Notes under the pieces: model-generated
The model's database searches: none
What the model saw: only the letters and a program-made list of their open reading frames with translations
What the model was told of the DNA's origin: nothing
Part shown: positions 47,675 to 58,174 of the stretch, one piece after another
Position numbering within the stretch: position 1 is the stretch's first letter
Layout: every line of letters begins with the position of its first letter
Program-made: the position numbers and the translations under genes
Assembly (NCBI RefSeq): GCF_002224245.2
Contig: NZ_NKHK02000010.1
Location: 1-59,134, forward strand
Origin: Moraxella sp. VT-16-12
GTDB lineage: Bacteria > Pseudomonadota > Gammaproteobacteria > Pseudomonadales > Moraxellaceae
DNA length: 59,134 nt
Direction: 5' to 3'

Positions 47675-48961
47675 TTATCCAAATGTCCAATCAAATGGTT
47701 CAATCACCACTTCACTACCGACCGCCACACCTGTGTTATTCTCATCAAGAACGATTAGGCAGTTGGCATACGCTAGCTGTTTGATACGGTGCGAGTCTTG
47801 GGCGACAGCAGGCGTTACCACCAGCTCGCCATCGGCTTTTTGTTCAAAAAACCCCCGCTGATATTCTTTTCTACCTGCATTTTTGTGAATGGTGTGCGTG
47901 GTTTTGGCGTTTAGGCGTAGCGTGGTCGGTACATCCGCCCCCACCATCTGCCATAGGGCAGGACGGACAAAGTTAAGACAGCCCACCACCGTGGACAAAG
48001 GATTACCTGGTAGCCCAAAATACAGCACCACTTGCCCATCAGTACGTTTAAATTCCCCAAAAACAAAGGGTTTACCAGGTTTCATGGCGACTTTGTAATG
48101 ATTAATTTTGCCAAGCTTATCAACAGCTTGTGTCAAAAAATCATAATCGCCCACCGACACGCCTGCACTAGAGATGATGACATCGCACTCATCAATCGCC
48201 CGTTTGATACCATCAGTCGTCGCCTGTAAGTCATCTTTGATAATACCATAATCATGCAGTACAATGGGCAATCTTGCCAATAATGCCTTGAGCGTAGGGG
48301 TATTAGAATTATAAATTTGAGCCAAATGTGCCAAAGGCTCACCTATCGCCACCAACTCATCGCCTGTGGCAATCAGCCCCACCACCAGTGGCTTGAATAC
48401 CTTGATTTGCTCCACGCCCATGCTCGCAAGCAAGCTAATATCGCTAGGGGTTAGGCGTTTGTTGGGGCTAAGCAGTAATTCATCTTGCTGGATTTCTTCG
48501 CCTTGATGACGGATATTTGCCCCAATTTTGGCAGGTTTGGTCAAAGTAATGTGATAAGCTTGGTGCTTATCTAGCGTGCGCTTGATAGTCTCAAAATCGG
48601 TATTTTCTTGCATAACCACCGTATCACAGCCATCTGGCACGACCGCCCCCGTAAAAATCCGCACCCCCTGATTGGGCAAAATCTGCCCAACAAAAGGCAC
48701 GCCTGCACACGACTCCCCGATAATCTCTAGGCGAGCATTATTATCAAGACGGCTCCTCACCCCAAAGGCAAAACCGTCCATCGCCGATAGGTTTTGGCGG
48801 GGGACATCAAAACTTGCTACCACCTGACTAGCCAAGACATGACCCACCGCCTTATCAAGGCCTATACTGATCACTGTACGAGTAGCCATAGGGTTGTCAT
48901 GATTGACATAGTCTTGGATACGTTTGGCTATTTGGTTTTTTAGTTCATCTACCCCAATCAT
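47675..48961 (-). CDS. moeA: Molybdopterin molybdotransferase MoeA
   Basis: 428 aa from ATG 48961 (GGGGG upstream). Conserved SAMDGFAFG, GAVVPDGCDTVVMQEN, SSAGVSVGDYDFL and FGLPGNPLSTVVGCLNFVRP. It inserts molybdate into adenylated molybdopterin. Last gene of the minus-strand narG-H-J-I-ppi-moeA run; the start lies one base after the stop of the isomerase gene. Confidence 0.96.
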   Translation of the reverse strand: MIGVDELKNQIAKRIQDYVNHDNPMATRTVISIGLDKAVGHVLASQVVASFDVPRQNLSAMDGFAFGVRSRLDNNARLEIIGESCAGVPFVGQILPNQGVRIFTGAVVPDGCDTVVMQENTDFETIKRTLDKHQAYHITLTKPAKIGANIRHQGEEIQQDELLLSPNKRLTPSDISLLASMGVEQIKVFKPLVVGLIATGDELVAIGEPLAHLAQIYNSNTPTLKALLARLPIVLHDYGIIKDDLQATTDGIKRAIDECDVIISSAGVSVGDYDFLTQAVDKLGKINHYKVAMKPGKPFVFGEFKRTDGQVVLYFGLPGNPLSTVVGCLNFVRPALWQMVGADVPTTLRLNAKTTHTIHKNAGRKEYQRGFFEQKADGELVVTPAVAQDSHRIKQLAYANCLIVLDENNTGVAVGSEVVIEPFDWTFG

Positions 48962-48962
48962 A

Positions 48963-50054
48963 CTACCCCCGATAGACATTTTCTTCATTCATTTGTAATT
49001 GGATGCCGACAATATCGGCTTTTTGGCTTAATTCAAACAAATAATCACACAAGCCATGATGAAAAGATTGTTGCTTGAGCTGGTTTTCTATCATCGGCAA
49101 GGCCTCATCAAGGCTAAGCTGTTTGCCATCTTGCTTGGATAGCACTTCTACGATATGCACGCCATAGCGAGTTTCTATGGGGTTGACGCCCACGCCGACA
49201 TCAAGAGCAAAGACCACTTTTTCAAATTCAGGTACGGTTTGCCCTTTGTACAAAATTCCCAACTCACCGCCATTGTCTTTGGATGGGCAAGATGAATATT
49301 GGCGAGCCAATTCAATAAAATCAGCATCACGGTTAGTGCTATTTTGTAGCTTAGCGATCAGTTGACTGGCTTGTTTTTTGAGTTCTAGACGCTCATCGCC
49401 TTCTTCTGGCGGTACTGCCATCAAAATATGACGTACTGACATGACAGGCGTACTGACAAATTTGGTCAAATTGTTGTGATAATACTGCTCACAGGCGGAT
49501 TGTTGAGGGGTTTTGACATCCACTTGCCATTGTAATAGCTTGGCGATTGCTTTTTCTTCATCGTCCGCCCATGCCTGTTTACCAAGATTGGGGTGAGCCA
49601 ACACCGCCTGATGTAACAGCTCACGCACCACCAAGGCTTGAGCCGCCAAATACAAAGCCTCTTCTTGGCTATCGGTAGGGTGATATTGGGCTTCGCTGGC
49701 GATGGCTTTTGGGTCGATGGCGACCCCATTGATACTGATATTGGGCAGACTTTGGCGACTAGATGCAATCAAATTACTGTGATTGCTATTTTCTTCCGCC
49801 AAGGCTTTTTTGATAAATTCAGCGTCCGATGACGGCTTGGTCAAATCATCGCTAGTAGGCATGATACGAATACCATCATCATCTTCAATCAATCCAAGCG
49901 GTGTAAATTCTTGAATTTCTTGAGTAATTTTATCATGACCATCTGCTTTGGCAGGCTCACCGCTACAAGTACAATGACCACCGCCACAGCCATGTGACGC
50001 TTCTTTTGGCGATGGCGTTTGGCTTGAATTAGGATTAAAGGTGCTGACAGTCAT
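48963..50054 (-). CDS. PpiC-type (parvulin) peptidyl-prolyl isomerase of the nar cluster
   Basis: 363 aa from ATG 50054 (AAGGTGAT upstream). A parvulin domain spans about 210-320 (VMSVRHILMAVPPEE, FIELARQYSSCPSKDNGGELG, YKGQTVPEFEKVVF, TRYGVHIVEVL). No signal peptide, so cytoplasmic. The N-terminus has a Cys/Gly/His cluster (HGCGGGHCTCSG, residues about 21-32) that could bind metal. A similar isomerase gene follows narGHJI in Pseudomonas aeruginosa, so it probably helps to fold or mature nitrate reductase. Confidence 0.9.
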   Translation of the reverse strand: MTVSTFNPNSSQTPSPKEASHGCGGGHCTCSGEPAKADGHDKITQEIQEFTPLGLIEDDDGIRIMPTSDDLTKPSSDAEFIKKALAEENSNHSNLIASSRQSLPNISINGVAIDPKAIASEAQYHPTDSQEEALYLAAQALVVRELLHQAVLAHPNLGKQAWADDEEKAIAKLLQWQVDVKTPQQSACEQYYHNNLTKFVSTPVMSVRHILMAVPPEEGDERLELKKQASQLIAKLQNSTNRDADFIELARQYSSCPSKDNGGELGILYKGQTVPEFEKVVFALDVGVGVNPIETRYGVHIVEVLSKQDGKQLSLDEALPMIENQLKQQSFHHGLCDYLFELSQKADIVGIQLQMNEENVYRG

Positions 50055-50284
50055 AAGATCACCTTGACACAAATTTTAAAATTTAAGTTCGAAACAAGAC
50101 AGCAATGTATTGCTTTAAAATCAGATAGCAATATTATCAAGGATAACTTTTATCTTTGCCATACTTCTTTGGGCGGATAAGCGACCAAAATCCGCTCAAA
50201 TCAATGCGTATAAAAAACCACAAAGGCTTGGCTGGGGTCATCTTTGTGGCAAAACTCGTTAAGTTATTGTTTTATTTATTGTTA

Positions 50285-51016
50285 TTATTGTGATATTTTT
50301 TGGCGGACGATTTGATAATTACGACCTAGATACCAGATTGGAGCAGAAATGATATGCACCAAGCGAGTAAATGGGAAAATCAAAATAATCGTAATCCCCA
50401 AGGCGATATGTAGCTGATAAATTAAGCTAATATCTTGCATATTTGCCAATGCCTGCATGGGGCGAAACACCGTGATGTTTTGAGCCCAGCTTGACAAGGC
50501 TACCATCACCGAGCCGTCCATGTGCTTGGTAGAAGCAAAAATCGTCCCCAAGCCCAAATTTAGCTGAATAAATAAAATCACCAGCACCAGCTTATCAGCA
50601 AAACTTGACGTATGCGACACTCGTGGGTCGGTAAAACGGCGAACCAACAGCATGGCAAGCCCAATCCAGCACACCACCCCCATCACGCCACCAGCGACCA
50701 TCGCCAGTAGTTGTTTTTGAGATGAGCTAATAAAATGCTCATAGACAGCGTGTGGTGTTAACATACCGACCAAATGCCCGCACAAAATCCCAATGATACC
50801 AATATGAAACATATTGCTAGCGATTCTCATGCCCTTGTCATTGAGCATTTGGCTTGAGCCTGTTTTCCATGAATATTGAGACAAATCAAATCTTGCCCAT
50901 GTGCCAATCAAGCACACCGCCAAAGCAAGATAAGGATAAATCCCAAAAACAAACACTTGCAACCAATTTAGATGAGCAAGGTTGTCAAAGCTTGTGGTTA
51001 TAGCGGTTGAAATCAT
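50285..51016 (-). CDS. narI: Respiratory nitrate reductase gamma subunit NarI
   Basis: 243 aa, five membrane helices. Haem-b ligand histidines are in NMFHIGIIGILCGHLVGM and YQLHIALGITIILIFPFTRLVHIISAP. It takes electrons from quinol to NarH. The start overlaps the narJ stop by 4 bases. Confidence 0.96.
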   Translation of the reverse strand: MISTAITTSFDNLAHLNWLQVFVFGIYPYLALAVCLIGTWARFDLSQYSWKTGSSQMLNDKGMRIASNMFHIGIIGILCGHLVGMLTPHAVYEHFISSSQKQLLAMVAGGVMGVVCWIGLAMLLVRRFTDPRVSHTSSFADKLVLVILFIQLNLGLGTIFASTKHMDGSVMVALSSWAQNITVFRPMQALANMQDISLIYQLHIALGITIILIFPFTRLVHIISAPIWYLGRNYQIVRQKISQ

Positions 51017-51807
51017 GCGAACACCCCCTTAGAGCTTGCACTTGTATTTTGTTTGTCAAATCCAACCCAATGCACAGGAATTTGGGCATTTTGATTGGCT
51101 TGTCTTGCCAATGTTTCGGCGATACGTTGGTCGGTTTGGCTAGATGGGCAACGGTCTTCTTGTTTGGCAGACAAAAAGTCCACCACTTCTTCTTCCCATT
51201 CTTTATCCATCGCTTCAGGCGTACTGTCATCCACAGGCTTGCCTAGCTTGGCAAGCTCATCATCAATCACGCTCAGTGGCTTGCCTGCCACTTGTAGCAA
51301 GGCTTTGAACAAACAGACATAACTGCTGTTTTTGTCCACAAGTCTTGCAGATAGCAAGGTCAAAATATGGCTGACATCGGCAATGTGCATACGAATGTCC
51401 ATATCATCATCAGTCTGGGTCGCTTGATACGCCAAAAATTCTAGATACATCGGCAGATAATCAGGCAATTCTTTGACACCAATTTCAAAGCCCGCCTGCT
51501 CGTATTGACCCATCAAGTCCACCATCGCCTGCCCACGGTCACGACTCTCGCCATGCACGTGTTCAAATAGCCATAGCGACAAGCTACGTCCCCGCTCAAA
51601 CAAGCCATCATAACGTGATTGGGCTTCAATCTCACCTAGGCTTACCAATTCATCAATAAAATCAGCAATTTCTTGGCGGACAGGCGGACTAATCAGCACA
51701 GAGCTAGCCACGATTTGTTTGCATTGCTCTAAGGTATCATCAACGAACAACTCATCGCTTGGGTAGTCGAGCAATAGGCTAATGACCTTCAAAAGACGAA
51801 AATCCAT
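51013..51807 (-). CDS. narJ: Nitrate reductase assembly chaperone NarJ
   Basis: 264 aa. LLKVISLLLDYPSDEL at the start and LSLWLFEHVHGESRDRGQAM are NarJ signatures; PDYLPMYLEFLA is the TorD-like segment. It holds apo-NarG for cofactor loading and is not part of the final complex. The stop overlaps the narI start and the gene follows narH with no gap. Confidence 0.95.
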   Translation of the reverse strand: MDFRLLKVISLLLDYPSDELFVDDTLEQCKQIVASSVLISPPVRQEIADFIDELVSLGEIEAQSRYDGLFERGRSLSLWLFEHVHGESRDRGQAMVDLMGQYEQAGFEIGVKELPDYLPMYLEFLAYQATQTDDDMDIRMHIADVSHILTLLSARLVDKNSSYVCLFKALLQVAGKPLSVIDDELAKLGKPVDDSTPEAMDKEWEEEVVDFLSAKQEDRCPSSQTDQRIAETLARQANQNAQIPVHWVGFDKQNTSASSKGVFA

Positions 51808-53346
51808 CTAGTTCTCCCAAGTTTGTACCGTTGCAATCATCTCACGGCGATTGGCTCTGGTTTGACCAAACATATTGGTATCACTGCCACCGCCACAGCC
51901 CGAGCCAAAGCTAAAGCCACAGCCATTTTTCTCGGCAAAGACATCGCTTAGTGCTTCTTCACGGTGAGCTGTCGGAATGACAAATCTATCTTCATAATTG
52001 GCGATCGCCAAATAGCGATACATTTCATCTACTTGCAATTTGGTCAAGCCCACCGCATCAAGCACTACCTTAGCATCTTGTTTTTCAACCAGTTCAAGGC
52101 GCTTATAGCTACGCATGGCAAGCAGACGCTTTAGGGCAAGGCGGACAGGCTCTTCATCGCCAGCAGTCAGCATATTGGCAAGGTATTTTAGCGGAATACG
52201 CAGGCTATCCACATCAGGAATTAGCCCGTCCATACCCACTTGCCCCGCCTCAGCAGCATTTTGGATGGGTGATAGTGGTGGCACATACCACACCATCGGC
52301 AAAGTGCGATACTCTGGGTGCAATGGCAAGGCAAGTTTCCAGTCCATCGCCAATTTGTACACAGGGGATTTTTGAGCCGCTTCAATCACACTCATCGGCA
52401 CGCCATCTTTGAGAGCCTGCTCGATAACTTTGGGGTCATTAGGGTCTAAGAATACATCAAGCTGTGCTTGATATAAGTCTTTTTCGTTGGGGGTGCTGGC
52501 TGCATCTTTGATTTTGTCAGCATCATAAAGCAGTACGCCAAGATAGCGGATACGCCCCACACACGTCTCAGAACAGATGGTCGGCTGACCGCTTTCAATA
52601 CGTGGATAACAAAAGATACATTTTTCGGATTTGCCTGATTTCCAGTTGTAGTAGATTTTTTTGTAAGGACAACCAGAAATACACATCCGCCATCCACGGC
52701 ATTTTTCTTGGTCAATCAAGACAATACCATCTTCTTCACGCTTATAAATCGCCCCAGATGGGCACGATGCCACACACGTTGGGTTTAAGCAATGCTCGCA
52801 CAGTCTTGGCAGATACATCATAAAGGTGTTTTCGTATTGACCATAAATGTCGGCTTGGACATTGTCAAAATTTTTGTCAATACGGCGTTTTTCAAATTCA
52901 GAGCCTAAAATCTCCTCCCAGTTTGGACCCCATTCAATTTTTTGCATTCTTTTGCCCGTTATTAAAGAACGAGGGCGTGCTATCGGCTGATGCTCACTAA
53001 TTGGGGCGGTGTGTAGATGCTGATAATCAAAATCAAACGGCTCATAATAATCATCTAGCGTTGGCAAATCAGGGTTAGCAAAGATATTCGCCAAAATACG
53101 AAATTTGCCCCCAATTCTAGGATTGATAGAGCCGTCGGCATTTCTTATCCAGCCACCCTTCCATTTTTCTTGATTTTCCCATTCTTTGGGAAAACCGATA
53201 CCAGGTTTGGACTCTACATTATTAAACCATGCGTATTCCATGCCTTCACGACTGGTCCACACATTTTTACAAGTAACAGAACAAGTATGGCAACCAATAC
53301 ATTTGTCAAGGTTTAGCACCATGCCCACTTGAGAACGAATTTTCAT
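51808..53346 (-). CDS. narH: Respiratory nitrate reductase beta subunit NarH
   Basis: 512 aa from ATG 53346; a TTG five codons upstream is less likely. Four ferredoxin-type cysteine groups (CIGCHTCSVTCKNVW, CEHCLNPTCVASCP, CRGWRMCISGCPYKK with the Trp typical of the 3Fe-4S cluster, and CIFCYP with CSETCVG). It passes electrons from NarI to NarG. Confidence 0.98.
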   Translation of the reverse strand: MKIRSQVGMVLNLDKCIGCHTCSVTCKNVWTSREGMEYAWFNNVESKPGIGFPKEWENQEKWKGGWIRNADGSINPRIGGKFRILANIFANPDLPTLDDYYEPFDFDYQHLHTAPISEHQPIARPRSLITGKRMQKIEWGPNWEEILGSEFEKRRIDKNFDNVQADIYGQYENTFMMYLPRLCEHCLNPTCVASCPSGAIYKREEDGIVLIDQEKCRGWRMCISGCPYKKIYYNWKSGKSEKCIFCYPRIESGQPTICSETCVGRIRYLGVLLYDADKIKDAASTPNEKDLYQAQLDVFLDPNDPKVIEQALKDGVPMSVIEAAQKSPVYKLAMDWKLALPLHPEYRTLPMVWYVPPLSPIQNAAEAGQVGMDGLIPDVDSLRIPLKYLANMLTAGDEEPVRLALKRLLAMRSYKRLELVEKQDAKVVLDAVGLTKLQVDEMYRYLAIANYEDRFVIPTAHREEALSDVFAEKNGCGFSFGSGCGGGSDTNMFGQTRANRREMIATVQTWEN

Positions 53347-53445
53347 ATTAATTTTCCTCAACCTAGCAAAAGCTGGGTAAAATGTGTCATTGAGTATAGT
53401 ACCTGCTTTGGCAGAATTTCTTTATTCTGCCAAAGAGCGTGCGCA

Positions 53446-56400
53446 TCAGTCTAAAGTGGTAGGTAATTGCTGTGGCAGGCTGTCGTCTGGCTTGCCTTCT
53501 AGCCAGTCAATATTTGCCATTTTACGCACCACAACAAACTCATCTCGGTTGCACCCCACTGTGCCATAATAGTTAAATCCATAACTTTGTTGTGCATAAC
53601 CGCCAATCATGTGAGTTGGTTTTAAGATTGCTCGAGTGACTGAGTTATGAATACCGCCACGCGTACCTGAATTTTCAGAACCTGGGATATTGACTAGCTT
53701 TTCTTGAGCGTGGTACATCATGGTCATGCCTTCTTTGACACGCTGCGAGACAACCGCTCGGGCAGTAATAGCACCGTTATGGTTGAACACTTCAATCCAG
53801 TCGTTATCCACAATGCCTGCTTTTTTGGCATCGATCTCACTCATCCATACAATAGGGCCGCCACGGCTTAGCGTCAGCATAAGCAAGTTTTCAGAATAAG
53901 TAGAATGAATGCCCCACTTTTGGTGTGGTGTTAAGAAGTTTAGCACCACTTCTTTGTTGCCATTGGGCTTATAGCGTTTGAGCTCATCGGTGGTACGTGT
54001 ATCAATCGGTGGGCGGTATTGTTGCATTTGCTCACCGAAAGCTTGCATCCATGGATGGTCTTGATAAAACTGCTGACGACCTGTAATGGTACGCCAAGGA
54101 ATTAGCTCATGCACGTTGGTATAGCCTGCGTTATAGCTGACTTTTTCAGACTCAAGACCTGACCAAGTAGGGCTTGAAATAATCTTTCTAGGCTGAGCGA
54201 CAATATCACGGAAACGGATTTTTTCATGCTCGCTAGATTTGGCAAGGTGAGTATGGTCTCGTCCTGTGGTTTTTGATAAGTCCGCCCATGCTTTGACCGC
54301 TACGTGTCCGTTGGTTTCAGGAGCCAGCATCAAAATTGTCTCGGCAGCATCAACCGCCGACTCAATGCGTGGACGCCCTTTACTAATGGCATCATCGGTA
54401 ACGGTATAATTCAAATCCGCCAAGTGGCGCACCTCTTCATTGGTATCCCAAGTGATACCTTTTGAGCCATTACCCAGTTTATCCATCAACACCCCAAGAG
54501 ATGTGTATTTAGCATAGGTATTAGGATAATCACGCTCTACTACCTTGATGTGCGGGCAGTTAATCCCTGGAATTGGGCGTTCACCTGCAGTTTTCCAATC
54601 CGTACCACCAAAAGGCTGAGCAAGTTCAGCAGGACTGTCGTGCTGCATTGGCAAAGTGACAATATCGGTCTCGACACCTAAATGACCATGCGTTAGTTCG
54701 GAAAACTTTTTGGCGATGCCTTTATAAATTTCCCAATCAGTCTTGGATTCCCAAGCAGGATCGGTCGCCGCCGTCAAAGGGTGAATGAACGGATGCATAT
54801 CCGAAGTATTCATATCGTCTTTTTCATACCAAGTGGCGGTTGGCAAGACAATATCTGAATACAAGCAGGTGGACGACATACGAAAATCTAGCGTCGTTAC
54901 CAAATCAAGCTTGCCTGTTGGGGCATTTTCTAGCCACTCTACTTCGGTTGGGCGAATGCCGTCATGTACCGTTTCTTCACCTAGGATGCCGTGCTTTGTC
55001 CCTAGCAGATAATGAAGCATATATTCATGCCCTTTACCTGATGAGCCTAGCAAGTTTGACCGCCAAATGAACAAATTACGCGGGAAGTTGGCGGGATTGT
55101 CTGGACTTTCGGCAGCAAAGCGGATTTGACCATTTGCCAAATTATCCACGACATAATTTTCGGCATCACCTGAGGCTTTGGCAGCCTTGCCGATGTGTAG
55201 CGGATTTTGATTAAGCTGGGGAGCAGACGGCAACCACCCCGCACGCTCAGCACGTACGTTGTAGTCTAGCATATGCTCGGGGAATTTGGATTTATCAGCG
55301 TGTGGCGATAAAATCTCGTGGGCTGAGACTTTTTCGTGTCGCCATTGGCTTGAATGATTATAAAAGAAACTTGTGCCATTCATGTGGCGTGGTGGTCTGT
55401 GCCAGTCTAGAGCAAACGCTAGCGGAGCCCAGCCTGTCTGCGGACGCAGTTTTTCTTGACCGACATAATGAGCCCAACCACCGCCAGATTGACCAATACA
55501 GCCACACAGAATTAGCATATTGATGACACCACGGTAATTCATGTCCATGTGATACCAGTGGTTCATCCCCGCCCCGATGATAATCATGGACTTACCATGA
55601 GTTTTGTGGGCATTTTCGGCAAATTCACGGGCGATTTGAATGACCTTCTCACGGCTAACCCCTGTAATGGCTTCTTGCCAAGCAGGTGTACCAGCTACTG
55701 TTGCATCATTATAATCATCAGTAACGTGCTGACCACCGACGCCATTATCTACACCCAGATTGGCAAGCATCAAATCAAATACTGTCACCACTTTGGCAGT
55801 AGTACCATCAGCCAAGGTTAGGCTACGACAAGGAATGGTTTTGTATTGAATATCATCGCCTTTGGCAGACGTAAAGTACGGATGCTCACCACCACCAAAG
55901 TAATCAAGCCCTACTTCTACTGTCTCGCCAGAGCCTTTTTGAGATAGTTGTAGTTTGACTTCACTGTTATGTGTACCTTCTTTAGTTTCCAAATTCCAGC
56001 GACCTTTTTCGCCCCAACGATAACCGATAGAGCCAATCGGTGAGACTAGCTCGCCTGTTTCATTGACGGCAATGGTTTTCCACTCAGGGTTATTGTCCTG
56101 ACCTAGATGACCTACCAAATCAGACGCACGCAAAAAACGCCCAGCACGAGCTGACTTACCTTCGTCTTCAATCATCACAAGCATAGGCAAATCAGTATAA
56201 CGGCGAGCATAATCAAGGAAATAATCGCTAGGTTGTTTTAAATAAAACTCTTTGATAATCACATGGCAAAACGCCTGAGCAAGAGCAGCGTCCGTCCCTT
56301 GTTTTGGATTTAGCCACAAATCGCACAGCTTGGCAATCTCAGCATAGTCAGGGGTGATGGCAACAGTCTTTGTGCCTTTGTAGCGTACTTCGGTAAAAAA

Positions 56401-57198
56401 GTGAGCATCAGGGGTACGAGTTTGTGGCACATTTGAACCCCATGCGATGATATAGTCAGAATTATACCAATCCGCCGCTTCAGGTACGTCCGTTTGCTCT
56501 CCCCAAATCATAGGGCTAGCTGGTGGCAAATCGCAATACCAATCATAAAATGACAAACACACGCCACCAATCAAGGATAAATAGCGACTGCCCGCTGCAT
56601 AACTTACCATACTCATGGCAGGGATAGGCGAAAAGCCGATAATACGGTCAGGCCCAAAGGTTTTGGCGGTATAGACGTTGGCAGCAGCGATGATTTCGTT
56701 AACTTCATTCCAACTTGAACGCACAAAGCCACCCAAGCCACGCTTGGACTTGTACTGCGCAGTCTTATTAGGATCGCTGACAATGCTACCCCACGCTTCA
56801 ACTGGGTCTGTATATTTAGTACGCGCTTCTCGCCAAAGCTTCAGTAAAGGTTTACGCACTTTTGGGTATTTGAGACGATTGGCAGAGTACATATACCAAC
56901 TATAACTGGCACCACGTGGACAGCCGCGCGGTTCGTGATTAGGCAAATCTGGGCGAGTGCGAGGATAATCGGTTTGCTGAGTTTCCCAAGTCACTAAGCC
57001 ATTTTTAACATAGATTTTCCATGAGCATGAGCCAGTACAGTTGACACCATGAGTTGAGCGGACAACTTTGTCATATTGCCAGCGATTACGATAAAAATTC
57101 TCCCAGTCACGGTTTTCATCACGGACTTCACCATGTCCATCGGCATATTCACCCGTTTTTTTCTTAAAGAAACGAAATTGGTCGAGTAAGTGGCTCAT
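53446..57198 (-). CDS. narG: Respiratory nitrate reductase alpha subunit NarG
   Basis: 1250 aa, the normal length. The FS0 cluster start is HGVNCTGSCSWKIYVKNG, with PRGCPRGASYSWYMYS downstream. The Mo-ligand Asp lies in NSDYIIAWGSNVP. The N-terminus lacks a Tat signal, consistent with a cytoplasm-facing catalytic subunit. It reduces nitrate to nitrite with bis-MGD. First gene of narGHJI; 160 bases upstream lies the can gene. Confidence 0.98.
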   Translation of the reverse strand: MSHLLDQFRFFKKKTGEYADGHGEVRDENRDWENFYRNRWQYDKVVRSTHGVNCTGSCSWKIYVKNGLVTWETQQTDYPRTRPDLPNHEPRGCPRGASYSWYMYSANRLKYPKVRKPLLKLWREARTKYTDPVEAWGSIVSDPNKTAQYKSKRGLGGFVRSSWNEVNEIIAAANVYTAKTFGPDRIIGFSPIPAMSMVSYAAGSRYLSLIGGVCLSFYDWYCDLPPASPMIWGEQTDVPEAADWYNSDYIIAWGSNVPQTRTPDAHFFTEVRYKGTKTVAITPDYAEIAKLCDLWLNPKQGTDAALAQAFCHVIIKEFYLKQPSDYFLDYARRYTDLPMLVMIEDEGKSARAGRFLRASDLVGHLGQDNNPEWKTIAVNETGELVSPIGSIGYRWGEKGRWNLETKEGTHNSEVKLQLSQKGSGETVEVGLDYFGGGEHPYFTSAKGDDIQYKTIPCRSLTLADGTTAKVVTVFDLMLANLGVDNGVGGQHVTDDYNDATVAGTPAWQEAITGVSREKVIQIAREFAENAHKTHGKSMIIIGAGMNHWYHMDMNYRGVINMLILCGCIGQSGGGWAHYVGQEKLRPQTGWAPLAFALDWHRPPRHMNGTSFFYNHSSQWRHEKVSAHEILSPHADKSKFPEHMLDYNVRAERAGWLPSAPQLNQNPLHIGKAAKASGDAENYVVDNLANGQIRFAAESPDNPANFPRNLFIWRSNLLGSSGKGHEYMLHYLLGTKHGILGEETVHDGIRPTEVEWLENAPTGKLDLVTTLDFRMSSTCLYSDIVLPTATWYEKDDMNTSDMHPFIHPLTAATDPAWESKTDWEIYKGIAKKFSELTHGHLGVETDIVTLPMQHDSPAELAQPFGGTDWKTAGERPIPGINCPHIKVVERDYPNTYAKYTSLGVLMDKLGNGSKGITWDTNEEVRHLADLNYTVTDDAISKGRPRIESAVDAAETILMLAPETNGHVAVKAWADLSKTTGRDHTHLAKSSEHEKIRFRDIVAQPRKIISSPTWSGLESEKVSYNAGYTNVHELIPWRTITGRQQFYQDHPWMQAFGEQMQQYRPPIDTRTTDELKRYKPNGNKEVVLNFLTPHQKWGIHSTYSENLLMLTLSRGGPIVWMSEIDAKKAGIVDNDWIEVFNHNGAITARAVVSQRVKEGMTMMYHAQEKLVNIPGSENSGTRGGIHNSVTRAILKPTHMIGGYAQQSYGFNYYGTVGCNRDEFVVVRKMANIDWLEGKPDDSLPQQLPTTLD

Positions 57199-57358
57199 TT
57201 TGCTTTCCTCGTTGTTGTAAAAAGAGCTTAGCTGGCTAGCGACAATCGAAACACCAAGCTAACATTGATTATAAAAATTTATTGGTTACCTAACTATTGC
57301 CTAAATGGCTATCATTAGATACTTCTTTGGGCGTAGTTGAATGACTGCTTTAATTTTA

Positions 57359-57991
57359 TTAATGCGAATAGATAAATGCCGATGCCAGCTGTTGTGCATT
57401 ACTAATACTCACGTCCAAGTCCTCAATCAGCCCACTATTCATGTCATAAATCCAGCCATGTACCGAAAGTTGTCTGCCTTGATACCAAGCATTTTGCACT
57501 ATGGTAGTATGGCAAATATTAGTGACCTGACGCTTAACATTGATTTGGCATAATAAATCAAGCTCCTCTTCATCAGTTAAACCCTCAAAAGCCTCACGAT
57601 ATTGGTAACGCATTCCTTTCAACGGTCTAAGCCAGTTATCTATCAGACCATATTCTTGCTGACTAAGCGCCGCTTTAACGCCGCCGCAACCATAGTGACC
57701 ACATACGATAATATGCTCAACCCTAAGTACATCTACCGCAAACTGTAACACCGATAACAAATTCATATCAGTTGAAACTACCATATTTGCGACATTGCGG
57801 TGCACAAAAAGCTCTCCTGGCATGACGCCTACCACTTCATTGGCGGGCACACGACTATCAGAGCAGCCGATCCATAAATATTTGGGTGACTGCGCCTTTG
57901 AGAGTCTTGGAAAATAGTCAGGATCACGCGCTGTCAGTGACTGCGCCCAATATTGGTTGTTATTTAACAAATCACTTAATGTTACATGCAT
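57359..57991 (-). CDS. can: Beta-class carbonic anhydrase
   Basis: 210 aa from ATG 57991 (GGGAG upstream; a GTG two codons earlier also exists). Zinc ligands and dyad in IGCSDSRVPA and CGHYGCGGVKAAL; RNVANMV is conserved. It hydrates CO2 to bicarbonate. The link to the nitrate cluster is position only. Confidence 0.95.
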   Translation of the reverse strand: MHVTLSDLLNNNQYWAQSLTARDPDYFPRLSKAQSPKYLWIGCSDSRVPANEVVGVMPGELFVHRNVANMVVSTDMNLLSVLQFAVDVLRVEHIIVCGHYGCGGVKAALSQQEYGLIDNWLRPLKGMRYQYREAFEGLTDEEELDLLCQINVKRQVTNICHTTIVQNAWYQGRQLSVHGWIYDMNSGLIEDLDVSISNAQQLASAFIYSH

Positions 57992-58128
57992 ACACACTCC
58001 CAGAGTTGATTTGGTTTTAGCATAAATCAGTTATCAATACCTGGCTATGCTCTAAATGGTTAAGGCACTACCCTAAAGTAGTAAGCTTGGCTGGCTGCTT
58101 TCTACCTAAGCATACTATGACTAATATC

Positions 58129-58142
58129 TGTAAATATTTACA
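58129..58142. promoter_or_regulatory. Palindrome before the Crp/Fnr gene
   Basis: Perfect 14-bp palindrome TGTAAATATTTACA, 32 bases before the regulator ATG. It resembles a Crp/Fnr-family operator in symmetry (TGTnA-like ends) and could be an autoregulation site. A second inverted pair, ACTAC/GTAGT, lies near 58068-58083. Confidence 0.4.
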
Positions 58143-58174
58143 ATACTTCAATATAAATTACCCACTCTTTAGCC

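Noticed and set aside
57199-57358. FNR box before narG
   Set aside because: Only one half-site (ATCAA) with a poor partner was found; not enough to annotate.
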